From the NCBI GenBank assembly GCA_030017715.1, contig JASEIU010000004.1, positions 203,456-264,644 on the forward strand: DNA of 61,189 nt. The letters run 5' to 3'. A model generated the notes under the pieces. The model ran no database searches and had not been told where the DNA came from. It saw only the letters and a program-made list of their open reading frames with translations. Source of the DNA: Candidatus Saccharicenans sp. (lineage in GTDB: Bacteria > Acidobacteriota > Aminicenantia > Aminicenantales > Saccharicenantaceae). This document shows positions 18,855 through 27,968 of this stretch, in pieces (within the stretch, counting starts at the first letter, position 1; each line of letters opens with the position of its first letter). A program made the translations under genes and the position numbers.

Positions 18855-19994
18855 ATGAGAAGAAAGGATTTCTTAAAAACGGGTGGATTACTGATAGCTT
18901 CTTCGCTCTTTAATAACTGTCGGGGGAAGGTTAAAAAAGAGAAGGAGTATGAAACAGGTAAAGGCTCGCTTAAAGTCAGCACCATTATCTACGAACTGCA
19001 ACTGCGCCAGGCCTGGACTCTGTCCCGGGGCACCTGGAATACCCGGAGAAATGTCCTGGTCCGGCTGGAGAAGGATGGAATTGTTGCTTATGGAGAATCG
19101 GCGCCCATACCCAGGTACAACGAAAGCGCCGAAAGCAACCGGGAATTCATTCACCGGGCCCTCCCGGTTCTGGAAAAAGACCTCTGGGAATACCAGGACC
19201 GCTGGCGGGAGCTGGAGTCCCTATCTCCCGGACAGAACGCGGCCAAGGCCGCCCTGGATATGGCTATCCTGGACTGGGTCGGCAAAAGCCTCCGGATTCC
19301 TCTTTACCGGTTTTTTGGCCTGGACCGCAACCGGACCCTGCCCACAACTTTTTCCATTGGCATCGATACGGTCGAGATCATGCAAAAGACGGCCGAATCG
19401 GCTCCGGCTTTCCGCAGACTCAAGATTAAGGCCGGGGTGGCCGATGATAAAAAGCACATTGAAGGCCTCAGACAGGTGACCGACCGGCCGCTGGTGGTCG
19501 ATGCCAACGAAGGCTGGAAAGACCGACAGCAGGCTCTGGAGATGATAAACTGGATGGCTGAGCGCGGAGTGGAATTTGTGGAACAGCCGATGCCGGCCGA
19601 TAATCTGGAAGACCATCGCTGGCTAAAAGAGCGGGTGAAGATTCCCATCATAGCCGACGAGAGCGTCCACAAAATCCAGGACGTGCCGGCCCTGGCCTCG
19701 GCCTTCCACGGGCTGAACATCAAGTTGATGAAGTGCGGCGGGCTGCAGGAAGCTCTGCGGCTGGCAGCCGTGGCCCGGGCCCATGACCTGAAGCTGATGA
19801 TAGGCTGCATGATCGAAAGCAGCCTGGCCATCGCGGCCGCGGCCACGCTGACTCCGCTGTTTGACTATGCCGACCTTGACGGAAATATCCTCATAAATAA
19901 CGACCCCTTCCGTGGCTTGACCCTGGAAGGAGACCGCTGGCTGCTGCCGGATAAGCCGGGACTGGGGGTGGAACCGGTCATTCCCGAGTGGTAG
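18855..19994 (+). CDS. Tat-exported dipeptide epimerase, enolase superfamily
   Basis: Probably epimerises L-Ala-D/L-Glu or a related dipeptide released from murein. ATG 18855 is chosen because GGAGG is 5 bases upstream; it gives 379 residues. The N-terminus RRKDFLKTGG is a twin-arginine motif followed by LFNNC22, a possible lipidation site, so the enzyme appears exported. Known YkfB-type enzymes are usually cytoplasmic. The family residues are intact: K190-I-K192, metal ligands D216, E243 and D268, K293, and the dipeptide-recognition motif D340-L-D342. The flanking NlpC/P60, beta-lactamase-like and MltD genes fit a peptidoglycan role. Exact substrate is not determined by sequence alone. Confidence 0.88.
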   Translation: MRRKDFLKTGGLLIASSLFNNCRGKVKKEKEYETGKGSLKVSTIIYELQLRQAWTLSRGTWNTRRNVLVRLEKDGIVAYGESAPIPRYNESAESNREFIHRALPVLEKDLWEYQDRWRELESLSPGQNAAKAALDMAILDWVGKSLRIPLYRFFGLDRNRTLPTTFSIGIDTVEIMQKTAESAPAFRRLKIKAGVADDKKHIEGLRQVTDRPLVVDANEGWKDRQQALEMINWMAERGVEFVEQPMPADNLEDHRWLKERVKIPIIADESVHKIQDVPALASAFHGLNIKLMKCGGLQEALRLAAVARAHDLKLMIGCMIESSLAIAAAATLTPLFDYADLDGNILINNDPFRGLTLEGDRWLLPDKPGLGVEPVIPEW

Positions 19995-20003
19995 CGGTGA
20001 AGG

Positions 20004-20924
20004 TCATCTTTCCGAGACGATTCGGCCATACTCGCTGGACCTCTCCAGCCGGTCGAAGTGATTATAAACCAGGCGCCCGATTTTCCTCAGGACCGCGTTG
20101 CCGTCTTCTGACGGAGCCAGGTAGGTGGTCATCAGACAGATGATATAGGGCTTCTTTTTCAGGAACACCAGTCCGGAATCGCAGCGCACGGCCTCCAGTT
20201 CCCCCGGTTTGTCGGCCACGGTGACCCCTTCGGGCACCGCCTGCTGAAGCGGGCTGTCCTTGGGCAGCGAAAGCCAATCAAAGAACAGTTGCCGGCAGTC
20301 AGTGCCCAGCACTTTTCCCCGATAGATTTTCTCCAGCAGGGTCAACATCTCTCTGGGCGTGGAGATGTTTTCCCGGCCTTCCCCGGCGGCTTTAAGGTCC
20401 ATCATCTTCCTCCGGAGCCTGGTCTGCCTCAGGCCCAGGGAAGTCAACCGGTTGTTGACCGCTTCCAGCCCCACCCGGTCAATCAGCAGATTGGTGGCGG
20501 TGTTGTCGGAAAGGACAACCATCAAGACGCAGAGGTCGCGAATTGAAATCTTGAGCGATGGGTAGCCGAGGTAGTTCAAAATAGGGCCGCCGCCCACCTT
20601 GCTGTCCGGTTTAAGGTCGACAAACTCATCCAGCTGCAGACGGTCTTCTTCAGCCTGCTTAAGAACTTCGAGCAGAATGGCTATCTTGATGGAGCTGGCC
20701 TGGGGGAAAATTTCGTTCTCGTTGAGGAAAAAGGTCTGGCCCGAAGCCAGGTCTTTGACCGCCAGACCGAGGACTCCGTCCAGAGATTTTTGGATGTCGG
20801 TCAGTTGATCACGCAATCTGTTTTCCAGCTGGCTGACCTTGTCTGCGGCCTGCAGGTTGAAACCTGCCAGAACCAGACAACCGAACGCCAGAGCGGACCA
20901 AAAAATTAACCGGCGGGATTTCAT
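20004..20924 (-). CDS. Class A beta-lactamase-like serine hydrolase
   Basis: Secreted protein of the penicillinase/transpeptidase fold, 306 residues, with a signal peptide ending near AGFNLQAA. The active-site motifs are S77-S-I-K80, S139-D-N141 and K239-P-G241. The last replaces the usual KTG. The segment after RRKMMDLKAAGEGRENISTP corresponds to the omega-loop region, where class A enzymes carry Glu166; a candidate Glu is present but alignment is needed. It lies 40 bases after the MltD-like gene and is probably cotranscribed. It may be a true beta-lactamase or a non-resistance hydrolase of the same family. Confidence 0.85.
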   Translation of the reverse strand: MKSRRLIFWSALAFGCLVLAGFNLQAADKVSQLENRLRDQLTDIQKSLDGVLGLAVKDLASGQTFFLNENEIFPQASSIKIAILLEVLKQAEEDRLQLDEFVDLKPDSKVGGGPILNYLGYPSLKISIRDLCVLMVVLSDNTATNLLIDRVGLEAVNNRLTSLGLRQTRLRRKMMDLKAAGEGRENISTPREMLTLLEKIYRGKVLGTDCRQLFFDWLSLPKDSPLQQAVPEGVTVADKPGELEAVRCDSGLVFLKKKPYIICLMTTYLAPSEDGNAVLRKIGRLVYNHFDRLERSSEYGRIVSER

Positions 20925-20964
20925 CTTTCCCTCCTGTTCTGTTCTTTTAACCGAGTCGATATCT

Positions 20965-22575
20965 TTAATTGGTTTTGATGACCAATTTTTGCCCTGGAAC
21001 CAGGATATCGCTGTCCAGATTGTTGTCCTTTTTAATTTTTTCCACGCTCAGACCAAAGTTTCTGGACAGTTGGTACAGGGTATCGCCCGCTTTCACCACA
21101 TAGGTGAGGCCCTCCTTTACCGCCTCTTCCCTGACCTGATTGACAGGGGCCGACCCGCCATCATCCTCGGCCGGGGTCAAACCCTGGGCCCGGCCCGGTA
21201 TTTTTAGTCTCTGCCCGGGATAGATCAACCGGGTGTTCTTCAGGTTATTGAGCCGGGCGATGGCCTGGATGGTGGTCCGGTAACGCCGGGCGATCAAACC
21301 CAGAGTTTCACCTGACCTGACAGTATGCCACCCGAAGACAGCCTCGGGGGGAATCCAGCTCGGCAGTTCAGACAGACAGGCGCTGGTCTGTTCGGCGTAA
21401 CCTGGCGGAACGCGCAATTCATATTCGTAGTTGGGTGTGGAATCGTGCCGCAGCTCGGGGTTGAGCTGAACCAGGAGGTCCTGGCTGAGACCGAGTCTGG
21501 AGGCCAGCGCCGGCAACCTGGTCGGTTTTTGAATGACGACTGTCTCATAGACCAGGGCCGGCTCCGGTTGTGGCAGGCTGAAACCGTATTTTTCAGGATT
21601 TTCTATGATCAGCAGGGTGGCGATAAACCTGGGCACATAGCGGGCGGTTTCGTAGGGCAGGTTGGCAAACAGGTCCCAGAAGTTATCGAGGTAATCTATC
21701 TTCTGGGCCCGGATGACATTCTGAACCCTGATTTCCCCGCAGTTGTAGGCGGCAATGGCCGTGCTCCAGTCGCCGAAGAAATCATGCAGCTCCTGCAGAT
21801 ACCTGATAGCCGCCCGGGTTGACTTAACCGGGTCCATTCTTTCGTCAATGAATTTATCCCTCTTCAGGCCGTAACGGTAGCCGGTGGAAGCGATGAATTG
21901 CCAGAGGCCGAGTGCCCTGGCCCTGGAAAGTGCCCTGGGCTTATAGCCGCTTTCGATCAGGGGCAGCCAGGACAGTTCTTCGGGCAGCCCGGCTTTCTTT
22001 AGCTCCTCAATGATCATCGGGCGGTACAGGCCGGCCCTCCGGTAAGCCTCTTCAAAAAATTTCTTTTCCCCCGTCTGGAAACTATTTATTTCCCGCTGCA
22101 CCCAGCTGTTTTCGACCAGGGGAATGGTCTTGTGGTTGCTGATCGGAGGGGGCAGCCGGAAGGCATAAACCTGCTGAATCTTTTGAACCAGCATGATTCG
22201 CAGGTCGTTTTTTTCCTGGTAGAGGTCTGACTCGGGCGGGGCTTCAATTCGCAGCAGGACCGAATAAGCCTGGTCCAGAAGGTTAAGGGCCTTGTTCAGT
22301 TCGCCCTTTTCCAGGGCAGCCTGAGCCTCCTGAATGAGGGCATAGACCTCTTCGGTCTGGGCCGGACTGTCCTGAGCTTCCGGTTCGGTTTTAACCATTT
22401 CAGTCGCCGGCTCAGAGGTTTCAATCGGATTTATCGCCGCCCCGGGCTCTTCGGCCGGGAGGCGGCCAGTTGTTTTAGGGACGGTTGTCTTCTGAGCCCC
22501 GGGGGAACAGGCGAAATTTAGGGCCAGCAGGGCGGCCAGCATAATCACTATTATGAAATAAGGACGAACACGCAT
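20965..22575 (-). CDS. Membrane-bound lytic transglycosylase with LysM domains (MltD-like)
   Basis: Cleaves the glycan strand of peptidoglycan with anhydro-muramyl product formation. It has 536 residues. A lipobox ends at C23 (LNFAC). A Pro/Glu-rich linker and a helical region (about 75-135) precede the SLT domain (about 185-310), with catalytic E208 in LPLIESGY and the family blocks GLWQFIASTGYRYGL and AIAAYNCG. Two LysM repeats follow, about 416-459 (WHTVRSGETLGLIARRY) and 491-533 (YVVKAGDTLYQLSRNF). GGAG precedes the ATG. It is the first gene of a two-gene unit with the beta-lactamase-like gene. Confidence 0.92.
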   Translation of the reverse strand: MRVRPYFIIVIMLAALLALNFACSPGAQKTTVPKTTGRLPAEEPGAAINPIETSEPATEMVKTEPEAQDSPAQTEEVYALIQEAQAALEKGELNKALNLLDQAYSVLLRIEAPPESDLYQEKNDLRIMLVQKIQQVYAFRLPPPISNHKTIPLVENSWVQREINSFQTGEKKFFEEAYRRAGLYRPMIIEELKKAGLPEELSWLPLIESGYKPRALSRARALGLWQFIASTGYRYGLKRDKFIDERMDPVKSTRAAIRYLQELHDFFGDWSTAIAAYNCGEIRVQNVIRAQKIDYLDNFWDLFANLPYETARYVPRFIATLLIIENPEKYGFSLPQPEPALVYETVVIQKPTRLPALASRLGLSQDLLVQLNPELRHDSTPNYEYELRVPPGYAEQTSACLSELPSWIPPEAVFGWHTVRSGETLGLIARRYRTTIQAIARLNNLKNTRLIYPGQRLKIPGRAQGLTPAEDDGGSAPVNQVREEAVKEGLTYVVKAGDTLYQLSRNFGLSVEKIKKDNNLDSDILVPGQKLVIKTN

Positions 22576-22595
22576 ATTAATACTCCAGTCGTATT

Positions 22596-22624
22596 TTTAT
22601 AACATCATAATTTAGATTAATCAA
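22596..22624 (-). promoter_or_regulatory. Promoter of the mltD-like/bla-like unit
   Basis: On the minus strand TTGATT (22624-22619) and TATAAA (22601-22596) are 17 bases apart. Transcription would start about 14 bases before the MltD-like ATG, which carries CTGGAG as ribosome-binding site. Confidence 0.6.
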
Positions 22625-22651
22625 CCGTCAGACCGGGCCCGGTCTCCGGCC

Positions 22652-23620
22652 TCAGTGGTTGAGGTGCCACTTCCAGGCGGTCTCGATTATAAACTCCAGG
22701 TCGGAAAATCGCCGCTGCCAGCCCAGAAGCGTCTCAGCCTTTTTGCCGGAAGCCAGCAACACCGGAACATCGCCCGGACGTCGCGGGCCGAATTTCGGGC
22801 TGATTTTCCGGCCGGTTACCTTTTCTGCGGCCTGGACGACCTCAAGAACCGAATAACCGCGGGAAGAACCCAGGTTGATAGCCTGGCTCGACCCTCCGGC
22901 CTGCAGCATTTCCAGGGCCAGAACGTGGGCTCCGGCCAGGTCGGCGACATGAATATAATCCCTGACGGCCGTGCCGTCGGCCGTCGGAAAATCGTTTCCG
23001 AAAATCTGAAACCCGGGGTTTCGTCCCAGCAGGTGAAGCAGCAGACTGGGGATCAGGTGGGTTTCGGGTTCATGCCATTCGCCCAGCTCCCCGTCGGGGT
23101 CGGCTCCGGCCGCGTTGAAGTAGCGCAGCGAAACGTATTTAAGCCCGTAGGCCCGGTCGTAATCGGGCAGAATTCTTTCCACCATGAACTTGCTGGCCCC
23201 GTATGGGTTGAGTGGCAGCAGGGGATGGTCCTCCAGTATTGGAATTTCCGCCGGCTGGCCATAAACGGCGGCGCTGGAGGAAAAGATGAAATACTTAACT
23301 CCCGCTTCCAGCATGGCCTGAAGCAGATTCAGGCTGGAAGTCAGATTGTGCAGGTAATATTTCTGGGGGTCGGCGTACGATTCCCCGACCTGCATCAGGG
23401 CGGCAAAGTGCAGGACCGCTTCCACCTGGTAGTGGCGGAAAACAGTTCGCACATCCTCCAGCGACCGGAGGTCACCCTGAATGAAACTGCCGCCCCGGAC
23501 CAGTTCCCGGTGTCCGGTGCTGAGATTATCGAAAACAATCACTTCATATTTTCTCTGGAGCAATTCTTTCACGGCCTGAGAGCCGATATAGCCCGCTCCT
23601 CCGGTCACCAGAATGGCCAC
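22652..23620 (-). CDS. galE: UDP-glucose 4-epimerase
   Basis: Interconverts UDP-glucose and UDP-galactose. It has 322 residues, an extended SDR. NAD-binding GGAGYIG is at 7-13. The catalytic set is S114-S-S116 in FSSSAAVYG with Y140-xxx-K144 in YGASK. LRYFNAAGADPDGELGE is the family sugar-binding block. The start is GTG 23620, overlapping the stop of the preceding polymerase gene as TAGTG, with GGAG 8 bases upstream, so the two are translationally coupled. Confidence 0.92.
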   Translation of the reverse strand: MAILVTGGAGYIGSQAVKELLQRKYEVIVFDNLSTGHRELVRGGSFIQGDLRSLEDVRTVFRHYQVEAVLHFAALMQVGESYADPQKYYLHNLTSSLNLLQAMLEAGVKYFIFSSSAAVYGQPAEIPILEDHPLLPLNPYGASKFMVERILPDYDRAYGLKYVSLRYFNAAGADPDGELGEWHEPETHLIPSLLLHLLGRNPGFQIFGNDFPTADGTAVRDYIHVADLAGAHVLALEMLQAGGSSQAINLGSSRGYSVLEVVQAAEKVTGRKISPKFGPRRPGDVPVLLASGKKAETLLGWQRRFSDLEFIIETAWKWHLNH

Positions 23621-25071
23621 TATTTTTTCTCCTGTATTAATTTTCTGGCCAGCTTCAATCCCTGAGCCCTGGTCTCAAAATGATTATCGAGCTGCAGCCG
23701 GTAAAGTTTTTTTAAGAGCTGGCCCATGCCCGGCCCGGGCGACACTCCCAGCTTGATGAGGTCCCGCCCCATGATCAGCGGCTTGATGGTTTCCCGATTA
23801 ATCTTAAGTTCTTCGAATTTTTTGAGCAGCCACTGGGCCTGCCGGTCGAGCCCGGTGATTATCCTGGCCCGGCGTCCGGCCCGGTCGGCGGCGTCAAGAT
23901 AGACCAGGAGCTCGATTTCTCCTTTTATGTCGGCCGCCAGGCGGTTGAAAGCTTTCTTGGTAACCAGCTTTCTGTTTAACCACAGCTCGGACACCCGGTG
24001 GTGGTGGCGGATCAGCATCGGCACCATCTGCCGCAGGTTATATCCATTCCAGGAAAATATCTTCTGCCGGTGGAAAACCTTTCTGGCGATCTTTTCGCTC
24101 AGCAGGTCATGACCGTTGTTGGTTATTACCAGCCGGTTCTTTTTGTATTCCCAGGAGGCGGTGGCCGGCTTGCCGGTGTCATGGAAAAGAGCGGCCAGGA
24201 GCAGGCTTAATTTTCTGGTGGGCTCCAGACGGGTAAAGTCGGCGATGGCCCGGGCCTGGTCGACCGAAAGCAGGCTGTGGGCCCAGACCGTATGATGTCC
24301 AAACTCGTCCTTCTCGGGGTGAAAGATTGAATCCTGGATCGACAGAGTCAGGCGGTATAGCTCCGGGAAAAGCTGCCGCAGAACGCCAAGGCGGTGCATT
24401 TCCTGAAGACCGCGTGAAGGACGGCGCGACAGCAGCAAAACCTTGAACAGCTCTTCGTTGACCCTTTCTACGCTCAGGCCCTTCAGGTCAATGTTCCTGG
24501 CTATCAGGTAAATATCCGGGTCTATGGAAAATTCCAGAACCGCAGCGAATCTGGCTGCCCGCAGCACCCGCAGCGGGTCGTCGGGAAAAGCCCGGGGGTT
24601 GGTCAGCCTGATTATCCTGTTCCTGATGTCTTCGGCCCCGCGGAAGGGGTCGATCAGGACTCCGTCCGATAACCTCAGAGCCAGGCTGTTGCAGCGGAAG
24701 TCTCTTCTCTCCAGGTCTTTTTCCAGCGGCAGGTAGGGGTCAGCTTTAATTAGAAAATCTTTGTGGCCGCGCTGCTGCCCGTCGGCTGCCTGGCTGGGTT
24801 CATCTTTGCGGGGAAGGGCCAGGTCGTAGGTGCGCCCGTCAACCGTAAACTTGATGACCCCGAAACTTTTGCCCACCAGGTCAACCTTGCCACAGAGCTG
24901 CAGTTTCGAGATTATTTCTTCCAGCGGGTGTCCCTGAACCAGCAGGTCGACTTCCTCGGTCGGCACGCCCCGCAGCCTGTCGCGGACGAAGCCGCCGACG
25001 GCATAGACGTCCGCCCCAAAAAGTTGCACAAACAGCTGCCGGTGGCGGAAATCGGCCTTCAATTTCTTCAT
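23620..25071 (-). CDS. CCA-adding enzyme / polyA polymerase family protein with HD domain
   Basis: Adds CCA or A residues to RNA 3' ends. It has 483 residues from ATG 25071; a TTG directly upstream is also possible. The class II nucleotidyltransferase head has GGFVRDRL at 26-33. The usual DxD metal motif reads E40-V-D42. The ERRDFRCNSLAL block is at 121-132 and LLRAARF-type block at about 169-175. An HD phosphohydrolase motif (LFHDTGKP, H297-D298) is in the C-terminal half. CCA-adding and polyA functions cannot be separated by eye. It starts 14 bases after the S9 peptidase gene and overlaps galE. Confidence 0.88.
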   Translation of the reverse strand: MKKLKADFRHRQLFVQLFGADVYAVGGFVRDRLRGVPTEEVDLLVQGHPLEEIISKLQLCGKVDLVGKSFGVIKFTVDGRTYDLALPRKDEPSQAADGQQRGHKDFLIKADPYLPLEKDLERRDFRCNSLALRLSDGVLIDPFRGAEDIRNRIIRLTNPRAFPDDPLRVLRAARFAAVLEFSIDPDIYLIARNIDLKGLSVERVNEELFKVLLLSRRPSRGLQEMHRLGVLRQLFPELYRLTLSIQDSIFHPEKDEFGHHTVWAHSLLSVDQARAIADFTRLEPTRKLSLLLAALFHDTGKPATASWEYKKNRLVITNNGHDLLSEKIARKVFHRQKIFSWNGYNLRQMVPMLIRHHHRVSELWLNRKLVTKKAFNRLAADIKGEIELLVYLDAADRAGRRARIITGLDRQAQWLLKKFEELKINRETIKPLIMGRDLIKLGVSPGPGMGQLLKKLYRLQLDNHFETRAQGLKLARKLIQEKK

Positions 25072-25085
25072 CAAGGGTATTTTAC

Positions 25086-27821
25086 CTATTTTTTAGCCTG
25101 TTTGAAGACCCGCAGGCCGGTATATTCGGACGGCGGTGGCGAATAGGCTTCGGCGGCTTTTGAGCGGTGAACGGCGCTCAATCCCAGTGCTTTGCCTTTC
25201 CCGGCGGCGTCTACGGTCCATTCGGCCACGCTGCCGCCCAGACCGTAAATCAGGCTATCAGTCGCCGGCGAGAACCGGTCGACAGGCAGCAACAGGGGAG
25301 CTTTACCCTTGAGACCGGAAACAGCCTGCCCCAGCAGTCTGGCGTCGTCGAAATTGACCTGATAACCGGCCCAGTAATCCAGGGTGTTGTCTTCAGCCGT
25401 GGCCGCGGACAGAAGCTTCCTGGCTTCCTGCTCGCCGGGCAGACGGTAGTTTTCTCCGGTCAGCTGGCTCAGCCAGCGAACATATTTCTGGGCCTGGTCA
25501 AAGGTAATTCCCGAGGCGGGGTAATTTTCCGTCCCCGGCTCGAATTGATATCCGGGGTCAAAGGCTTTCCACTGGGCTCTGGTCACCTCGAACCGGCCGA
25601 CTTCCAGGTCTTCCCAGCCGACGGTTTCCGGTATCAGTTTGCCCTTGACCAGCAGACCGTAAGAACGTCCGCTCCTCCCGAATTTCTGAGCCTTGAGAGC
25701 CAGGTCGAGGGGGGAGCCGTCCTTCAAAGCTTCACTTTCAGGGCGAAGGGTCTTGAAGAAATGCTTATCAAACCAGGCCAGTTCTTCTTCCATTTTCCGC
25801 CGCTGATGGCTGAGTTTTCTCAGCCCGTGGGGCTCGCCGGGGAAGATGATAAACCTGACCGGCGCTTTCCCGATTTCCTTCAGAGCCCGGTAATGTTCCA
25901 TTCCCTGACCGAAGGGAACGCTGGTGTCTTCGGTTCCGTGGAAAATGATGGTCGGGACTTTCATGTCCTGGAAATGGAACAACGGCGATTTTTTAAGGTA
26001 GTAATCCGGCCTTTCCCAGGGCGGCCCGAGCAGGTAATAATTGTCGAAGCTGACGCCAAAGGCGCAGGTTCCGTAATCGCTGATCCAGTTGACATCGGCG
26101 GCGCCGATGCCGGCTACCTGGAAGCGGTCGGTCCAGACAGCCAGGCCGATGCTCAGTATGCCTCCATTGGACCAGCCCATGGTTCCCAGCCGACCGGGGT
26201 CGACCAGTCCTGCGGCCACCAGATGGTCTATGCCCTTCAGCATATCTTCGATTTCATATTCATAATAATGACCGCGTATGGACTCCGAGAATTTCTGTCC
26301 GTAGCCCATCGAGCCGTGATAATTTGGCATCAGGACAAAACAGCCTTTCTGGGCCAGGATATTTGGATAATAAGCATATGATTCTTCAAAAGCGTCCAGA
26401 TCGATGCCCATGGGCCCGCCGTGAATATTGAGGAAAAGGGGATACTTCTGGCCGGGCCGGTATTCGTGGGGATAATAGAGGATGCCTTCAATTTCATCTC
26501 CCAGAGCTCCCTTCCATTTTATAACTTCAGTCTGGGCCATTTTCCTGCTCTGGAGATGAGGATTGAGTTCGGTCAACTGCTTTTCGGTGATTATTCTGTT
26601 ATCTTCCAGCCGGCCGGAAAACCACTGCGGGGGCAGAGAAGCGGTGGTGTAGGCATATACCAGACGGTGGCCGTTCAACTGGAGATTCAGATTAAATATG
26701 TGAGGATAGTGGTTGCCTTCCAGCTCCCGGTGGATGAAGCCTTCTTCCTGACGGTAATAACGGCGCCATCTGGGCACCGCTCCACTGGCCAGGAAAGCCA
26801 CAAAGCCGTCCTCTCTGACCTCCAGTCCCATGCCCATCAGGCCCCATTCCCAGTCGAGGTTGATTTCCCGGTGGGTTCCGCTTTTCAGGTCATAGTAATA
26901 AAGGAATTCGGCTCCGGTGGTTTCGTTGACCGGGTCGACGGTTTTCATCACCGTAAAGTAAAAACCCTGGCTGTTGAGGTCCCAGTAAATAGCGGTCGGC
27001 TTGAAGTAAGGGTCGGGGAAAATTTCCCGGCTGGATCTGTCCTGCAGGTTGACCAGAAAATATTTGGGCTTGACTCTTTTATCCACTTCGTAACTGAGAC
27101 TCTGGTTGTTCCTGGTAAGGGCCAGTTTTTTGTCCGGGGAAAGCTCAAAGCTGGTGATCTGGTCGTTATTTTCAGTCAGACGATGCCAGGTTTTTTCCTT
27201 TAGGCAGTATATGAACAGCCTCCGCGGAATCATGTGTTCCTGGTCTTCAAAGACTATCGAGTTGTCTTTTTTCTCTTTCTCTTTTATTTCCCTTAATGTC
27301 TGTGACTCCCGGGCCAGTATCAGAAAATGGTCATTGTCCACCCAGTCGTAGCCCAGCACCCCGAATTCCAGACTGGTGACCTTCCAGGGCTCGCCGCCTC
27401 TGAGGTCGAGCAACCACAGCTGCTGACCCTTGCCGTCTTCTTCTTTCGAGGCTCCGGGCGCGGGCTCGGTCCGGCTGCTGAGGAAGGCTACTCTCTGCCC
27501 GTCGGGCGACCACCTGGGCCGGGATTCGGAGGAGGCACCCCTGGTCAGCTGTAAGGACGGTTGTTCCCGGTCAAGATAGTTCAAAAACAGGTGAGAAACC
27601 CGTCCGTCTCTTTCCCTGTCCGGAATGTTTTTAACCCAGACCACCCGGCTGCCGTCGGGCGAGATTTGAAAATCCGAAGCCCGCTCCTGGTTGATGACAT
27701 CATCAACTTTCCAGGGCTGGGTTGCCTGCCTGGACTCCTGAGCCGAAAAAGCCACGGCCAGAGACAGGACCAGGATCAGGCACAACATGATCGCCGGCCA
27801 GAATTGATTTTTTGCCGCCAT
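25086..27821 (-). CDS. Exported S9 prolyl-oligopeptidase-family peptidase fused to a sulfatase-modifying-factor-like domain
   Basis: It has 911 residues, longer than usual for this family (about 650-750). A signal peptide ends near SLAVAFSAQ. A WD/propeller region (about 40-420) contains repeats such as FQISPDGSRVVWV and RPRWSPDGQRVAFLSSRT. The alpha/beta hydrolase domain (about 430-695) has HGG 467-469, nucleophile S551 in GWSNGG, D632 in HGTEDTSVP and H665 in GEPHGL. Residues about 715-905 resemble the FGE/SUMF1 fold: VGRFEVTRAQWKAFDP, NYPASGITFDQAQKYVRWLS, YRLPGEQEARKLL and GLGGSVAEWTVD. GGAGG precedes the ATG. It heads an operon with the polymerase and galE. Confidence 0.88.
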   Translation of the reverse strand: MAAKNQFWPAIMLCLILVLSLAVAFSAQESRQATQPWKVDDVINQERASDFQISPDGSRVVWVKNIPDRERDGRVSHLFLNYLDREQPSLQLTRGASSESRPRWSPDGQRVAFLSSRTEPAPGASKEEDGKGQQLWLLDLRGGEPWKVTSLEFGVLGYDWVDNDHFLILARESQTLREIKEKEKKDNSIVFEDQEHMIPRRLFIYCLKEKTWHRLTENNDQITSFELSPDKKLALTRNNQSLSYEVDKRVKPKYFLVNLQDRSSREIFPDPYFKPTAIYWDLNSQGFYFTVMKTVDPVNETTGAEFLYYYDLKSGTHREINLDWEWGLMGMGLEVREDGFVAFLASGAVPRWRRYYRQEEGFIHRELEGNHYPHIFNLNLQLNGHRLVYAYTTASLPPQWFSGRLEDNRIITEKQLTELNPHLQSRKMAQTEVIKWKGALGDEIEGILYYPHEYRPGQKYPLFLNIHGGPMGIDLDAFEESYAYYPNILAQKGCFVLMPNYHGSMGYGQKFSESIRGHYYEYEIEDMLKGIDHLVAAGLVDPGRLGTMGWSNGGILSIGLAVWTDRFQVAGIGAADVNWISDYGTCAFGVSFDNYYLLGPPWERPDYYLKKSPLFHFQDMKVPTIIFHGTEDTSVPFGQGMEHYRALKEIGKAPVRFIIFPGEPHGLRKLSHQRRKMEEELAWFDKHFFKTLRPESEALKDGSPLDLALKAQKFGRSGRSYGLLVKGKLIPETVGWEDLEVGRFEVTRAQWKAFDPGYQFEPGTENYPASGITFDQAQKYVRWLSQLTGENYRLPGEQEARKLLSAATAEDNTLDYWAGYQVNFDDARLLGQAVSGLKGKAPLLLPVDRFSPATDSLIYGLGGSVAEWTVDAAGKGKALGLSAVHRSKAAEAYSPPPSEYTGLRVFKQAKK

Positions 27822-27968
27822 GAATCCTCCTGACTTTTTAAGTATTTTAACTTAGTTTATATGCAGCCCGGTCAAGAATCCAGAGAAATCTCGGGCTGCT
27901 TGTAATCGGGTCGGTTTTAGGGTATTTTTATCTACCGGCCGTAAGAGAATTTAACCTGATGTGACATC

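Noticed and set aside
22655..23665. 336-codon open frame antisense to galE
   Set aside because: It mirrors galE codon positions, has no recognisable domain and no ribosome-binding site. Similar long antisense frames at 25167-26381 and 44171-45601 are rejected for the same reason.
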